Source: Marinosulfonomonas sp. (GTDB lineage: Bacteria; Pseudomonadota; Alphaproteobacteria; Rhodobacterales; Rhodobacteraceae). Taken from it: 64,000 bases of DNA. The notes under the pieces were generated by a model that saw only the letters and a list, made by a program, of their open reading frames with translations, made no database searches and was not told where the DNA came from. The translations under genes and the position numbers were made by a program. Below are positions 20,173-29,582 of this stretch, piece after piece (position 1 is the stretch's first letter; every line of letters begins with the position of its first letter). Location: the NCBI GenBank assembly GCA_015488685.1, contig WFNH01000127.1, forward strand, positions 1 through 64,000, given 5' to 3'.

Positions 20173-21705
20173 TTATCCGTTCACTTGAGTATTGATTTGT
20201 CCGTTGGTGCCATTGGTCATGCCTGCGACCTCGGCCACCACCTGTTTTACGTCCAGATCGGCGTTGCGGTGTTCACCGACGATGGCGTGATCGGCCAGCA
20301 CGACGATCCGGTCAGCGATTTCCAGAACCTCGTCCATTTCAGCGGCCAGAACGATGGTTGCCCGCCCCTTGGCTGTTTCGCGGATTTTCGCGCCGATGTC
20401 GCGGCGGGCCTTGATGTCGACGCCTTGAAATGGCTCGTCCAGTATCAACAAATCGGATGGCTGGCTTAACCAGCGGCCGATAACAACCTTTTGCTGGTTG
20501 CCACCCGACAGTGTGCCGATATCGTCCTGTTCGGACTGACAGACGATGCCCAGTTCGGAAATCATGTTGCGGGTTGCCCGCGCCTCGTGTCGGCGGTTGA
20601 CAAAGGACAGGGTGGAAAACCGCGCCAGAAACGGTGCGGTGATGTTTTTAGTCAGGTTGTGGTCCTGCAAAACACCATTGGTGCCGCGATCCTTGGCGCA
20701 CATGAACACACCGGTATCTATCGCGTGGCGCGGGGATTTCGGATTGTAGGGTTTGCCCAGCAGGGACATGCTGCCGCCTGCCGGTTTCTTCAACCCGTAC
20801 AGAATGGCCGCCAGTTCTGATTTGCCCGAACCGACAAGGCCGGTAATTGCCAGAACCTCGTCCGCATGGACGGTCAGGTTTATCTTGGCTGTGCCCTCGC
20901 GGATTTGCAGATCGTGCAGCTCCAGCACCGGTTGGCCGGCGGATTTGATGTCCAGATCAACCTCGGAAATCTTGTGGCCAAGCATGGCATTTACCGCGGC
21001 CTCGTAATCCAATGGCTTTTCCTCAAACGTGCCGACGATTTCACCATCGCGCATACTGACAATCCGGTCTGCAATGCGGTGAATGTCACTGGTTCGGTGC
21101 GAGATATAAAGAATGGCAACACCGGCATCGCGCAAACGGTCCAGCAGGGTGAACAGCCGCGCGGCCTCGGTGGCCGAGAGGGACGAGGTAGGTTCGTCCA
21201 GAATCATCAGTTTGGGTTCATGCGCCATCGCACGGGCAATGGCGACCAACTGGCGGTCGGCCAGCGCCAATTCGCTGACCGGCTGGTTTACGTCCACATC
21301 CAGCCCCATGGACTGGGCCAGCTTTCGCGCCTTTTGCCGGATATCGCGCCGTTTCAGGAAAAACCCGCTGCCTGGTTCCGCCAACGTGTCCAGCATCAGG
21401 TTGGAGGCTACATCCAGATCGGGAATCACCCCGTCGTTGATGTTCTGGTGAACGGTGACGATACCTGCGCGGATTGCCTCGGACGGGGTGGTGGTTTTCA
21501 ACTCTTCCCCGTGCAGGCGGATCGTGCCTGTGTCGGCCGGGTGAACGCCGCAGATCACCTTGACCAGCGTTGATTTTCCGGCGCCATTGGCCCCCATCAA
21601 TACGGTCACTTCACCTGCATTCAGTTCCAGATCAATGCCACGCAGCACCCGATTGGTGCCGAATGCTTTTGTCAGTCCCTGAATTTCAACAGCAGCCTTG
21701 GACAT
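20173..21705 (-). CDS. Sugar ABC transporter ATP-binding protein (RbsA-like, two nucleotide-binding domains)
   Basis: Two ATPase halves: GANGAGKSTLVKVICG ... ILDEPTSSLS and GLVGSGKSELAAILYG ... LSGGNQQKVVIGRWL. Start MSKAAVEIQ. Confidence 0.92.
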   Translation of the reverse strand: MSKAAVEIQGLTKAFGTNRVLRGIDLELNAGEVTVLMGANGAGKSTLVKVICGVHPADTGTIRLHGEELKTTTPSEAIRAGIVTVHQNINDGVIPDLDVASNLMLDTLAEPGSGFFLKRRDIRQKARKLAQSMGLDVDVNQPVSELALADRQLVAIARAMAHEPKLMILDEPTSSLSATEAARLFTLLDRLRDAGVAILYISHRTSDIHRIADRIVSMRDGEIVGTFEEKPLDYEAAVNAMLGHKISEVDLDIKSAGQPVLELHDLQIREGTAKINLTVHADEVLAITGLVGSGKSELAAILYGLKKPAGGSMSLLGKPYNPKSPRHAIDTGVFMCAKDRGTNGVLQDHNLTKNITAPFLARFSTLSFVNRRHEARATRNMISELGIVCQSEQDDIGTLSGGNQQKVVIGRWLSQPSDLLILDEPFQGVDIKARRDIGAKIRETAKGRATIVLAAEMDEVLEIADRIVVLADHAIVGEHRNADLDVKQVVAEVAGMTNGTNGQINTQVNG

Positions 21706-21753
21706 GCTTATCCTTCCCCCGATAGCAAGCGATCTTATGGCGTTGTGATCAAA

Positions 21754-21771
21754 TGTCAATGGGCATTGACA
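21754..21771. promoter_or_regulatory. Perfect palindromic operator candidate TGTCAATG-GG-CATTGACA
   Basis: 8-bp arms with 2-nt spacer in the divergent intergenic region between the ABC operon and mtnK. Confidence 0.6.
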
Positions 21772-21901
21772 AATGATGATCTGTTTACAATGCTACGTTT
21801 AACAAGCCGCGTTTTTCAAGGACGGGGCGATAATGCGGGTCTGTCCAAAACCCTTTGAAATATAGGGTAAAATAGGGCCGATCCCAGAGATGGAGGGGAC
21901 C

Positions 21902-23176
21902 ATGTCAGAACAAAGCTCCGGTTACGAACCCTTAACGGTCGAAACGATTCCCGCACGGTTGGGCGGGATTTCGGCGGTGACGGACCACTTGGGAACGGAT
22001 ACTTCCGCATGGGATGCCGATGAAGTGGGGGATGGCAATCTGAACCTTGTGTTCATCGTCAAAAGCCCCAAGGGTGCCGTGATCGTCAAACAGGCGCTGC
22101 CTTATGTGCGGTTGGTCGGGGACAGCTGGCCCTTGCCGCTGAAACGGGCGTTCTTTGAATATCACGCCTTGATCCGCCAAGAGGAACGCGCGCCGGGTCT
22201 GGTGCCGAAAATCTATCATTTCGACGAAGATCAGGCGCTGATCGTGATGGAGTTCCTGACCCCGCACATCATCCTGCGCCATTCGCTGATGGCAGGCAAA
22301 AAACATGACGGGTTGGCGGCGGTGATGGGGGACTATCTGGGCAAGACGATGTTCCGTGGTTCGGACCTGTCGATGGACACCGCCAAACGCAAGGCCGATC
22401 TGGCGCTGTTTGCCGATAACGTGGAACTGTGCGACATCACCGAAAACCTTGTGTTTTCTGATCCGTATTTCGATGCCGAGTTGAACCACCACACGCCGGG
22501 TCTGGATGATCTGGTGAAACGGATGCGGGCCGACATTGATCTGAAGGTGGCCGCGCAGGATATGAAGGCCAAGTTCGCCAACAACGCCGAAACCATGCTG
22601 CACGGTGATTTGCACACCGGCTCGATCATGGTGACGGACAGCGAAACAATGGTGATTGATCCCGAATTTGTCACCTATGGCCCGATGGGCTTTGACATCG
22701 GCATGTTGCTGGCCAACTTCTTTATGGCCTATTACGCCCAGCCGGGCCACGCCGAATCCGAAGGGGTGCGGGCCGAGTATCAGGAATGGATTTTGGGTGT
22801 GATCAGCGACATCTGGCGCGGGTTCTGCGATGAGTTTTCGCGCCTGTGGCGCACCGAGCGTAACGGCATCCTGTATCAGGCCAGTCTGTTCGAGGATCAG
22901 GGCGACAATCTGGCGTCGGAACAGGCGCTGGCCGCACGGCTCAGGCATATATTCGAGGACACATTGGGCTTTGCCGGTGTCGAAATGATCCGCCGCACGC
23001 TTAGCCTGGCCCATATCGCGGAAAACGATTTGATCGAAGATGAAGCGATGCGCGCCGATTGCGAGGGCAGGGGCCTTAGGCTGGGGCGCTCGCTGACGGT
23101 CAACAGGGCGGCATTTGCGGATATGGACAGCGTGATTTCACAGGCGCGCATGATTGGACAAAGGAAAGAGTCATGA
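21902..23176 (+). CDS. mtnK: S-methyl-5-thioribose kinase
   Basis: MtnK features: [64 protein letters not shown]. Confidence 0.92.
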   Translation: MSEQSSGYEPLTVETIPARLGGISAVTDHLGTDTSAWDADEVGDGNLNLVFIVKSPKGAVIVKQALPYVRLVGDSWPLPLKRAFFEYHALIRQEERAPGLVPKIYHFDEDQALIVMEFLTPHIILRHSLMAGKKHDGLAAVMGDYLGKTMFRGSDLSMDTAKRKADLALFADNVELCDITENLVFSDPYFDAELNHHTPGLDDLVKRMRADIDLKVAAQDMKAKFANNAETMLHGDLHTGSIMVTDSETMVIDPEFVTYGPMGFDIGMLLANFFMAYYAQPGHAESEGVRAEYQEWILGVISDIWRGFCDEFSRLWRTERNGILYQASLFEDQGDNLASEQALAARLRHIFEDTLGFAGVEMIRRTLSLAHIAENDLIEDEAMRADCEGRGLRLGRSLTVNRAAFADMDSVISQARMIGQRKES

Positions 23177-24273
23177 AAGTAGGCGATAAACATTACCGTT
23201 CGATCTGGTTCGATCAGCCAAGCGGACAGGTGCAGATCATTGACCAGCGCTGGTTGCCGCATGAATTCCGCGTGGTTGACCTTACAACCCGCGATGATTT
23301 CGCCACAGCGATCCGCGATATGTGGGTGCGCGGTGCCCCATTGATCGGCGCTACCGCCGCTTATGGTGTAGCGGTGGAAATGGCACGCGATCCGTCGGAT
23401 GATTCACTGTCGGATATCTGGGATTTTCTGCACGAAACCCGCCCCACCGCAATCAACCTGCGTTGGGCGCTGGACGAAATGAACGCGCTGCTAAAACCGC
23501 TGCCCAAGGGCGAACGCGCGGCAGCCGCGATGAAACGGGCGCATGAAATTGCCGATGAAGACGTGGAGTGCAACCGCATGATCGGCGTGTATGGCCTTGA
23601 GATCATTCGTGAAATTGCCGCAAAGAAAAAGCCGGGCGAGGTGGTGAATATCCTGACCCACTGTAACGCCGGTTGGCTGGCCACGGTTGATTGGGGCACA
23701 GCCACCAGCCCGATGTATCACGCGGTTCAGGACGGTATCCCGATCCATGTCTGGGTGGACGAAACCCGCCCGCGCAATCAGGGCGCTTTGCTGACCGCGT
23801 GGGAAATGAACAGCCACGGCATTCCGCATCATCTGATTGTCGATAACGCCGGCGGGCACCTGATGCAGCACGGGCAGGTTGACCTGTGCATCGTCGGCAC
23901 CGACCGCACCACGGCGCATGGCGATGTCTGCAACAAGATCGGCACCTATTTGAAGGCGCTGGCGGCCAAGGACAATGGCGTGCCGTTTTATGTGGCGCTG
24001 CCATCGCCGACGATTGACTGGACGGTCAGGGACGGCGTGGCCGAAATCCCGATCGAGGAACGCACGGATACCGAAGTTACCCATGTTCAGGGCAAACTGA
24101 CCGACGGCACCGTGACCGAAGTGCAGATCAGCCCCGATGGCACGCCGGGCGGCAACCCGGCATTCGACGTCACCCCGCGGCGGCTGGTCACCGGCCTGAT
24201 CACCGAGCGCGGCATTTGCGAAGCCTCGCCCGAAGGTCTGGCCGCGATGTTCCCCGACAGGGTGCAGACATAA
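23173..24273 (+). CDS. mtnA: S-methyl-5-thioribose-1-phosphate isomerase
   Basis: MtnA/eIF2B-like: [70 protein letters not shown]. Confidence 0.93.
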   Translation: MKVGDKHYRSIWFDQPSGQVQIIDQRWLPHEFRVVDLTTRDDFATAIRDMWVRGAPLIGATAAYGVAVEMARDPSDDSLSDIWDFLHETRPTAINLRWALDEMNALLKPLPKGERAAAAMKRAHEIADEDVECNRMIGVYGLEIIREIAAKKKPGEVVNILTHCNAGWLATVDWGTATSPMYHAVQDGIPIHVWVDETRPRNQGALLTAWEMNSHGIPHHLIVDNAGGHLMQHGQVDLCIVGTDRTTAHGDVCNKIGTYLKALAAKDNGVPFYVALPSPTIDWTVRDGVAEIPIEERTDTEVTHVQGKLTDGTVTEVQISPDGTPGGNPAFDVTPRRLVTGLITERGICEASPEGLAAMFPDRVQT

Positions 24274-24290
24274 GAACACCACTCACGGAT

Positions 24291-24348
24291 CAGCCCCGCC
24301 TTTTTCATGTGTTTTACAGTTACCAGTGATCAGGCGGGGCTGTTCTTT
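24291..24348 (+). terminator. Putative terminator downstream of mtnA
   Basis: CAGCCCCGCC (24291-24300) and GGCGGGGCTG (24333-24342), 10-bp perfect stem followed by TTCTTTT; long loop. Confidence 0.5.
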
Positions 24349-24434
24349 TGACTGATGGTCTTCTCGTCGCAAATCTGTCTGTGGGAAAGTCCGCACAACT
24401 TTTTTACGGGTTAACAATCCTTGAAATGCAGTGA

Positions 24435-25407
24435 TCAGGCCACTGCAAGCATCCCTTTGGCGGTGGCAACGCTGGTCACCATATGGGTCACATAGCCGCC
24501 CGCAATTGCCGCCAGCATCGGGGCTACCTTGTCGGCCCCGACCGACACCAGCAAGCCCATATCCAGCCCTTGCAGTTTGTCCAGCTCCACCCCGATCATC
24601 CGGTCGTCCAGTTCGCCGGGGATGAACTGTCCTTCCGCATCAATGAACCGGCCGCATAGAACGCCGGTTGCCCCACGCTTGATATACCAGTCCAGATCTT
24701 CGTGGCTGGCCAATCCGCTGCTGACAATATGGCTGCTGTGATCGCATGATCCAGCCGCAAATATCGCTTTGTTACAATGACTTAGGGCGTCTATTTGATC
24801 CTTGATAATCGGCTCGGCCCGCAGGCGGGCGGCCAGTTCGGGGTCGCTTAGAACCGCCGGGGCGTGCAGGTTGATCAATTTCGCTCCCAGCCGCTGTGCC
24901 AGATGGGCGGAGCATATTTCGGCGGTAAACCCGTAGGGCGTGGCCATCGACCCCACAAGTTGCGACACGGTGATATGGTCGGGTCTGCACCTGCGGCATG
25001 GCTTCGGCCATTTCGTAAACCGTTCGGCCCCAAGACACGCCCAGCTTGTCACCCGGCTCAAGCAGCGAGGGAAGCCATTCCGCCGCCCCGCGTGCCACCC
25101 GCAACAGTGCGTCTTCCTCGGTACCAGTGCCGTCGGGCACCACATAAACCGCCGCCAAGCCAAAGCGTTCACGCATTTCCTCGGCCAGCCGATGGGTGGT
25201 AAAGGCCTTGGGCGCCAGCGATATGCGGATAAACCCGCGTTCCTTGGCCTCTTGCAGGTAATTGACCACTGTGGCCCTTGAAACGCCCAGATGGCTGGCG
25301 ATTTCGGTCTGGTTCATGCCATCGTGGTAATACAGCCACGCCGCCTCGATCACGATGCTTTCGCCCGTGACCTGCCCTGTGTTTCGTCTGCGCGTGACTG
25401 TTGCCAT
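24435..25407 (-). pseudogene. SorC/DeoR-type sugar-binding regulator (LsrR-like) interrupted by a frameshift
   Basis: N-terminal part (MATVTRRRNTGQ...GVSWGRTVYEMAEAMPQVQTRP) and C-terminal part (DHITVSQLVGSMATPYGFTAEICSAHLAQ...TSVATAKGMLAVA) lie in different minus frames; junction near 24980-24985. Confidence 0.85.
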
Positions 25408-25440
25408 TTCTATTCCTTTTTTATATTTGACACTATATAC

Positions 25441-25452
25441 TGACAATTGTCA
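25441..25452. promoter_or_regulatory. Perfect palindrome TGACAATTGTCA, operator candidate
   Basis: Between the divergent SorC regulator and the aldolase/SDR gene; shares TTGACA/TGTCAA half-sites with 21754-21771. Confidence 0.6.
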
Positions 25453-25500
25453 AAAAACCCCGCTCGGCGGGGTATGGATCAGAAATTACACAGGTGCATC

Positions 25501-27567
25501 ATGGTTGCAAACCGTTGGGACGACATCGAGGCAAAAAAGATTGCGGCAGAGGCGGGGGGGGACCCGGCCGATCAGGATTTGGCGGTTCAGGCTTACGGCT
25601 CGCGCCTGCTGGGGGCCGATATGGCGCTGGTGCAGCATGGGGGCGGGAACACATCCTGCAAGGCGGTGCGCAAGGATCTGTTTGGCAATGATGTGAAGGT
25701 GCTGCATGTGAAGGGCAGTGGTCATGATCTGGCTCAGATCACACCGGCGGGGATGCCGGCGGTGCGGCTGGAACCATTGCTGGCCCTGCGCGCGCTGGAT
25801 GGCCTGTCGGACGAGGGCATGGTGAACACCGTGCGCTGCAACATGCTGGACGCCAGCGGGCCGAACCCGTCGGTTGAAATCCTGCTGCACGCCTATCTGC
25901 CACACACCTTTATCGACCACACCCATGCCACGGCGATGCTTGCGATTGCCGATTTGCCCGATGCGGCGGCAGTTGTGGACGAAATTTTTGGCGGCAAAGT
26001 GGCCGTTGTGCCGTTCCACATGCCGGGGTTTAATCTGGGCAAGGCAGCGGCAGAGGTCTTTGAGGCCAACCCCGAAGTCGAGGGCCTGCTACTGCTGAAC
26101 CACGGGCATTTCACCTTTGGCGACAGCGCAAAGCTGGCTTATGACCGGATGATCACCCATGTGAACATGGTCGAGGACTGGGTGGCGAAGAAGATGGGAC
26201 GCAAGTTGAAACTTTCCGGCCCGGCGGATGCGGCAACCAAGGCCAAAGCGGTTCAGGTGATGCCGCTTCTGCGCGGTATCCTTGGTGCGCGCCGCGCAGA
26301 ATTTCTGGGCAACCGCGATACATTCATGCCGGTTATGGACCTGCGGGCAGGTGAAAACGTGCAGGAATTTCTGGCCCGCGCGGATTGGCAGGATCTGGCC
26401 AAACGCGGGGTGGCAACGCCGGATCACGTGATCCGTACCAAGAATTTCCCGCTAGTGCTGACCGAACAGACGCTGGCCGGTGGTGCCGATGCGATTGCCT
26501 CTGCTGTTGACGCCTATATCGGTGATTACACTGCCTATTTTGAACGCAACAATGCCCGAGTTGGTGGCGGCAAGATCATGCTGAACCCGGTGCCGGATAT
26601 GGCATGGATCGAAGGGATCGGCATCATCGGCATGGGCGCAAACGCAGGCGAGGCCCGCATCGCCGCCGATCTGGCGGAACAGAACATTGCCGCCATGAGC
26701 ATGGGCGAGGATTGCGGAGGCTTCCACCCTGTGGGCGAAGAAGATCTGTTCGACATGGAATATTGGTCGCTGGAACAGGCCAAGCTGCCCTCGCGCAACT
26801 ACCCACGTTTTGCCGGTCATGCGGTGATCGTTACGGGCGGCGGCGGGGCAATCGGGCTGGCCACGGCACAGGCCTTTGCCGATCTTGGCGCGAATATTTT
26901 GCTTGTTGATCTGTTTGATGAAGCCTTGGACAAAGGGCTGGCGCAACTGGGGCCGGACCACGACGGTATCGCGCTTGACATCACCGCTGACGGCGCGGCG
27001 CAAAAGGCGATTGACGCTTGCGTGGCGCGTTTTGGCGGGGTGGATATTCTGGTCTCCAACGCGGGCGCGGCCTGGACCGGCGAAATGATCGATCTGGACG
27101 ATGCGCTTCTGCGCAAAAGCTTCGAACTGAATTTTTTCGCCCATCAGACATTTTCCAAGGCCGCCGCGAAGGTATTCCAGACACAGGGGCGCGGCGGGCA
27201 GTTGTTGTATAACGTCTCGAAACAGGCGGTGAATCCGGGTAAGGGGTTCGGCGCCTATGGCCTGCCCAAGGCCGCAACGTTCTTCTTGCTGCGCCAATTC
27301 GCGCTAGAGCTGGGACCAATGGGCGTGCGGGTGAACGGCATCAACGCCGACCGCATCCGGTCCGGCCTGCTGGATGACGATTTTATCAAGGAACGCGCCA
27401 AGGCCCGCGGCATCGACGAGGGCACCTATATGGCCGGCAACCTGATCCGCCGCGAGGTCGAGGCGCGGCATGTGGCGGATGCTTTTGTGGCACTGGCAAT
27501 GTCCGAGCGCACTACGGCGCATGTGATGACGGTGGACGGCGGCAATATCGAGGCCGCGTTGCGCTAA
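25501..27567 (+). CDS. Bifunctional class II aldolase / short-chain dehydrogenase (RhaD-type fusion)
   Basis: N-terminal class II aldolase (HGGGNTSCKAV, HTFIDHTHATAML, LLLNHGHFTFGD) fused to SDR (VIVTGGGGAIGLATAQAFADLGA, YNVSKQAVNPGKGFGAYGLPKAA). Confidence 0.9.
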   Translation: MVANRWDDIEAKKIAAEAGGDPADQDLAVQAYGSRLLGADMALVQHGGGNTSCKAVRKDLFGNDVKVLHVKGSGHDLAQITPAGMPAVRLEPLLALRALDGLSDEGMVNTVRCNMLDASGPNPSVEILLHAYLPHTFIDHTHATAMLAIADLPDAAAVVDEIFGGKVAVVPFHMPGFNLGKAAAEVFEANPEVEGLLLLNHGHFTFGDSAKLAYDRMITHVNMVEDWVAKKMGRKLKLSGPADAATKAKAVQVMPLLRGILGARRAEFLGNRDTFMPVMDLRAGENVQEFLARADWQDLAKRGVATPDHVIRTKNFPLVLTEQTLAGGADAIASAVDAYIGDYTAYFERNNARVGGGKIMLNPVPDMAWIEGIGIIGMGANAGEARIAADLAEQNIAAMSMGEDCGGFHPVGEEDLFDMEYWSLEQAKLPSRNYPRFAGHAVIVTGGGGAIGLATAQAFADLGANILLVDLFDEALDKGLAQLGPDHDGIALDITADGAAQKAIDACVARFGGVDILVSNAGAAWTGEMIDLDDALLRKSFELNFFAHQTFSKAAAKVFQTQGRGGQLLYNVSKQAVNPGKGFGAYGLPKAATFFLLRQFALELGPMGVRVNGINADRIRSGLLDDDFIKERAKARGIDEGTYMAGNLIRREVEARHVADAFVALAMSERTTAHVMTVDGGNIEAALR

Positions 27568-27633
27568 CCAAACGGAGCGCCTTGCGGCGCACACTATTGT
27601 TTGGCCCCTACGGGGCGATTCCCGCTCCGCTCG

Positions 27634-27690
27634 GGAGGTATTTGGGAAAAGAAGAAAGTATCTGCGCTTCTTCTTTTCCCAAATACCTCC
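27634..27690. repeat. Perfect 23-bp inverted repeat (11-nt loop), probable bidirectional terminator or intergenic element
   Basis: GGAGGTATTTGGGAAAAGAAGAA ... TTCTTCTTTTCCCAAATACCTCC. Confidence 0.85.
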
Positions 27691-27893
27691 GCCGGAGGCA
27701 AAAGCGCGAACCCCGTCAGGGGTGATGCGCGCTGGGTGACGCCGTCAGGCGGCACAACCCCATGTCGTCAATCACCACACCAATGTCGCGGATCACATAT
27801 GATGATCGTCTGGTTAGGTGTAATTAATTCTTGAACTGTGTCCCTTTGGGGCAGAGACTCAGATTCAAGATTGATTTGCAGCGGGGCAAGGAC

Positions 27894-29582
27894 ATGGCCA
27901 AAGACGATACATCCGGCATCTGGAAATCGGGGCGTGGCAAGGGGCGGCATGTGCCCAAGGGCCGCCAACTGGATGACACCGCCTGGAACGAGGTTCGCGC
28001 GCTGATTGCCCCCGACCGGCTGGCCCGGGATCTGCTGATTGAAAACCTGCATCTGTTGCAGGATACCTACGGCCATCTGTCCGCCGCCCATCTGCGCGCA
28101 TTGGCCGAGGAAATGCGCATCAGTCAGGCCGAGGTTTACGAGGTTGCCAGTTTTTACGCCCATTTCGATGTGTTGAAAGAGGGCGAGATGCCGCCGCCTG
28201 CACTGACCATACGGGTTTGCGACAGTCTGTCCTGTGAAATGGCAGGGGCGGCGCAGTTGCAGGCCGCTTTGGAAAGCGGGCTGGATGCGGGCGAGGTGCG
28301 CATAGTTCGGGCGCCCTGCATGGGCCGTTGTGACACCGCGCCGGTGGTGGAACTGGGGCATAACCATATTGACCACGCAACGGTTGAAACGGTTCAGGCG
28401 GCGATTGCGGCTGGGGATACCCATGCGCATATCCCTGACTATCAGGGCTTGGCCGCCTATATGGCCGATGGCGGGTATGTTGAATTGAAGCGCCTGCGTG
28501 ACGGCGGAGACTGGGAACAGGTGCAGGAGAAAATACTTGCATCCGGGCTGCGCGGGCTTGGCGGGGCGGGGTTTCCTTCGGGCACCAAATGGGGTTTTGT
28601 GCGGGGCAATGTTGGCCCGCGTTATCTGGCCGTGAACGGGGACGAGGGCGAGCCGGGCACCTTCAAGGACCGCTATTATCTGGAACGCACCCCGCATCTG
28701 ATGCTGGAAGGGATGCTGATCGCCGCCTGGGCGGTTGAGGCCGAGCGTTGCTATATCTACATGCGTGATGAATATCCGGCAGTGCTGGAGATATTGCGAC
28801 GTGAAATCAAGGTGCTGGAAGGCGAAGCTATTGTTCCCGCAGGTTATATCGAACTGCGCCGAGGCGCGGGTGCTTACATCTGCGGCGAGGAAAGCGCGAT
28901 GATCGAGAGCATCGAGGGCAAGCGTGGTTTGCCCCGCCATCGCCCGCCGTTTGTGGCCGAAGTCGGCCTGTTTGGCCGCCCGACACTGGTGCATAATGTC
29001 GAGACCCTGCATTGGGTGGCGCGGGTGTGTCGCGAGGGGCCGGAGGTGTTGAACTCGGTCGAGAAGAACGGCCGCAAGGGCCTGCGCAGCTATTCTGTGT
29101 CGGGGCGGGTGAAACAACCCGGTGTGCACCTGTTGCCAGCCGGTTCCACCATCACCGATATTATAGCGGCGGCAGGCGGGATGCTGGATGGCCACAGCTT
29201 CATGGCCTACCAGCCGGGTGGGCCAAGTTCGGGCCTGCTGCCCGCCAGCATGGATGACATTCCGCTGGATTTCGACACGCTGCAACCGCACGGCACCTTT
29301 ATCGGCTCCGCCGCCGTTGTCATCCTGTCCGATCAGGACAGCGCGAGGGCCGCTGCCTTAAACATGCTGCGGTTTTTCGAGGATGAAAGCTGCGGCCAAT
29401 GCACCCCCTGTCGGGTGGGTTGTGAAAAGGCGGTGAAGCTGATGCAGGCCGATCACTGGGATATGCCACTGCTGGAGGAATTGTGTCAGGCGATGGCGGA
29501 TGCCAGCATCTGCGGGCTGGGGCAGGCGGCGCCGAACGCGATCCGGCTGACCATGAAACATTTCAAGGGCGAGGTAGAGTGA
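27894..29582 (+). CDS. NAD-dependent formate dehydrogenase beta subunit, NuoE-NuoF fusion
   Basis: N-terminal NuoE-like [2Fe-2S] region (CDSLSCEMAGA ... CMGRCDTAPVV) and NuoF-like (GLRGLGGAGFPSGTKW, NGDEGEPGTFKDR, ESCGQCTPCRVG). Confidence 0.9.
   Translation: MAKDDTSGIWKSGRGKGRHVPKGRQLDDTAWNEVRALIAPDRLARDLLIENLHLLQDTYGHLSAAHLRALAEEMRISQAEVYEVASFYAHFDVLKEGEMPPPALTIRVCDSLSCEMAGAAQLQAALESGLDAGEVRIVRAPCMGRCDTAPVVELGHNHIDHATVETVQAAIAAGDTHAHIPDYQGLAAYMADGGYVELKRLRDGGDWEQVQEKILASGLRGLGGAGFPSGTKWGFVRGNVGPRYLAVNGDEGEPGTFKDRYYLERTPHLMLEGMLIAAWAVEAERCYIYMRDEYPAVLEILRREIKVLEGEAIVPAGYIELRRGAGAYICGEESAMIESIEGKRGLPRHRPPFVAEVGLFGRPTLVHNVETLHWVARVCREGPEVLNSVEKNGRKGLRSYSVSGRVKQPGVHLLPAGSTITDIIAAAGGMLDGHSFMAYQPGGPSSGLLPASMDDIPLDFDTLQPHGTFIGSAAVVILSDQDSARAAALNMLRFFEDESCGQCTPCRVGCEKAVKLMQADHWDMPLLEELCQAMADASICGLGQAAPNAIRLTMKHFKGEVE

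Noticed and set aside
21932-23014. 360-aa minus-strand ORF opposite mtnK
   Set aside because: Shadow ORF of a well conserved kinase.
15920-27567. Calling the locus a standard AI-2 (lsr) operon
   Set aside because: LsrF, an Rpe/LsrE-like protein, a SorC/LsrR-like regulator and an Lsr/Rbs-type importer are present, but no LsrK (FGGY kinase) or LsrG is seen; MtnK/MtnA and an aldolase/SDR are there instead.
27768-29291. 507-aa minus-strand ORF opposite the formate dehydrogenase beta gene
   Set aside because: Low-complexity His/Arg/Gln-rich shadow of a conserved plus-strand gene.
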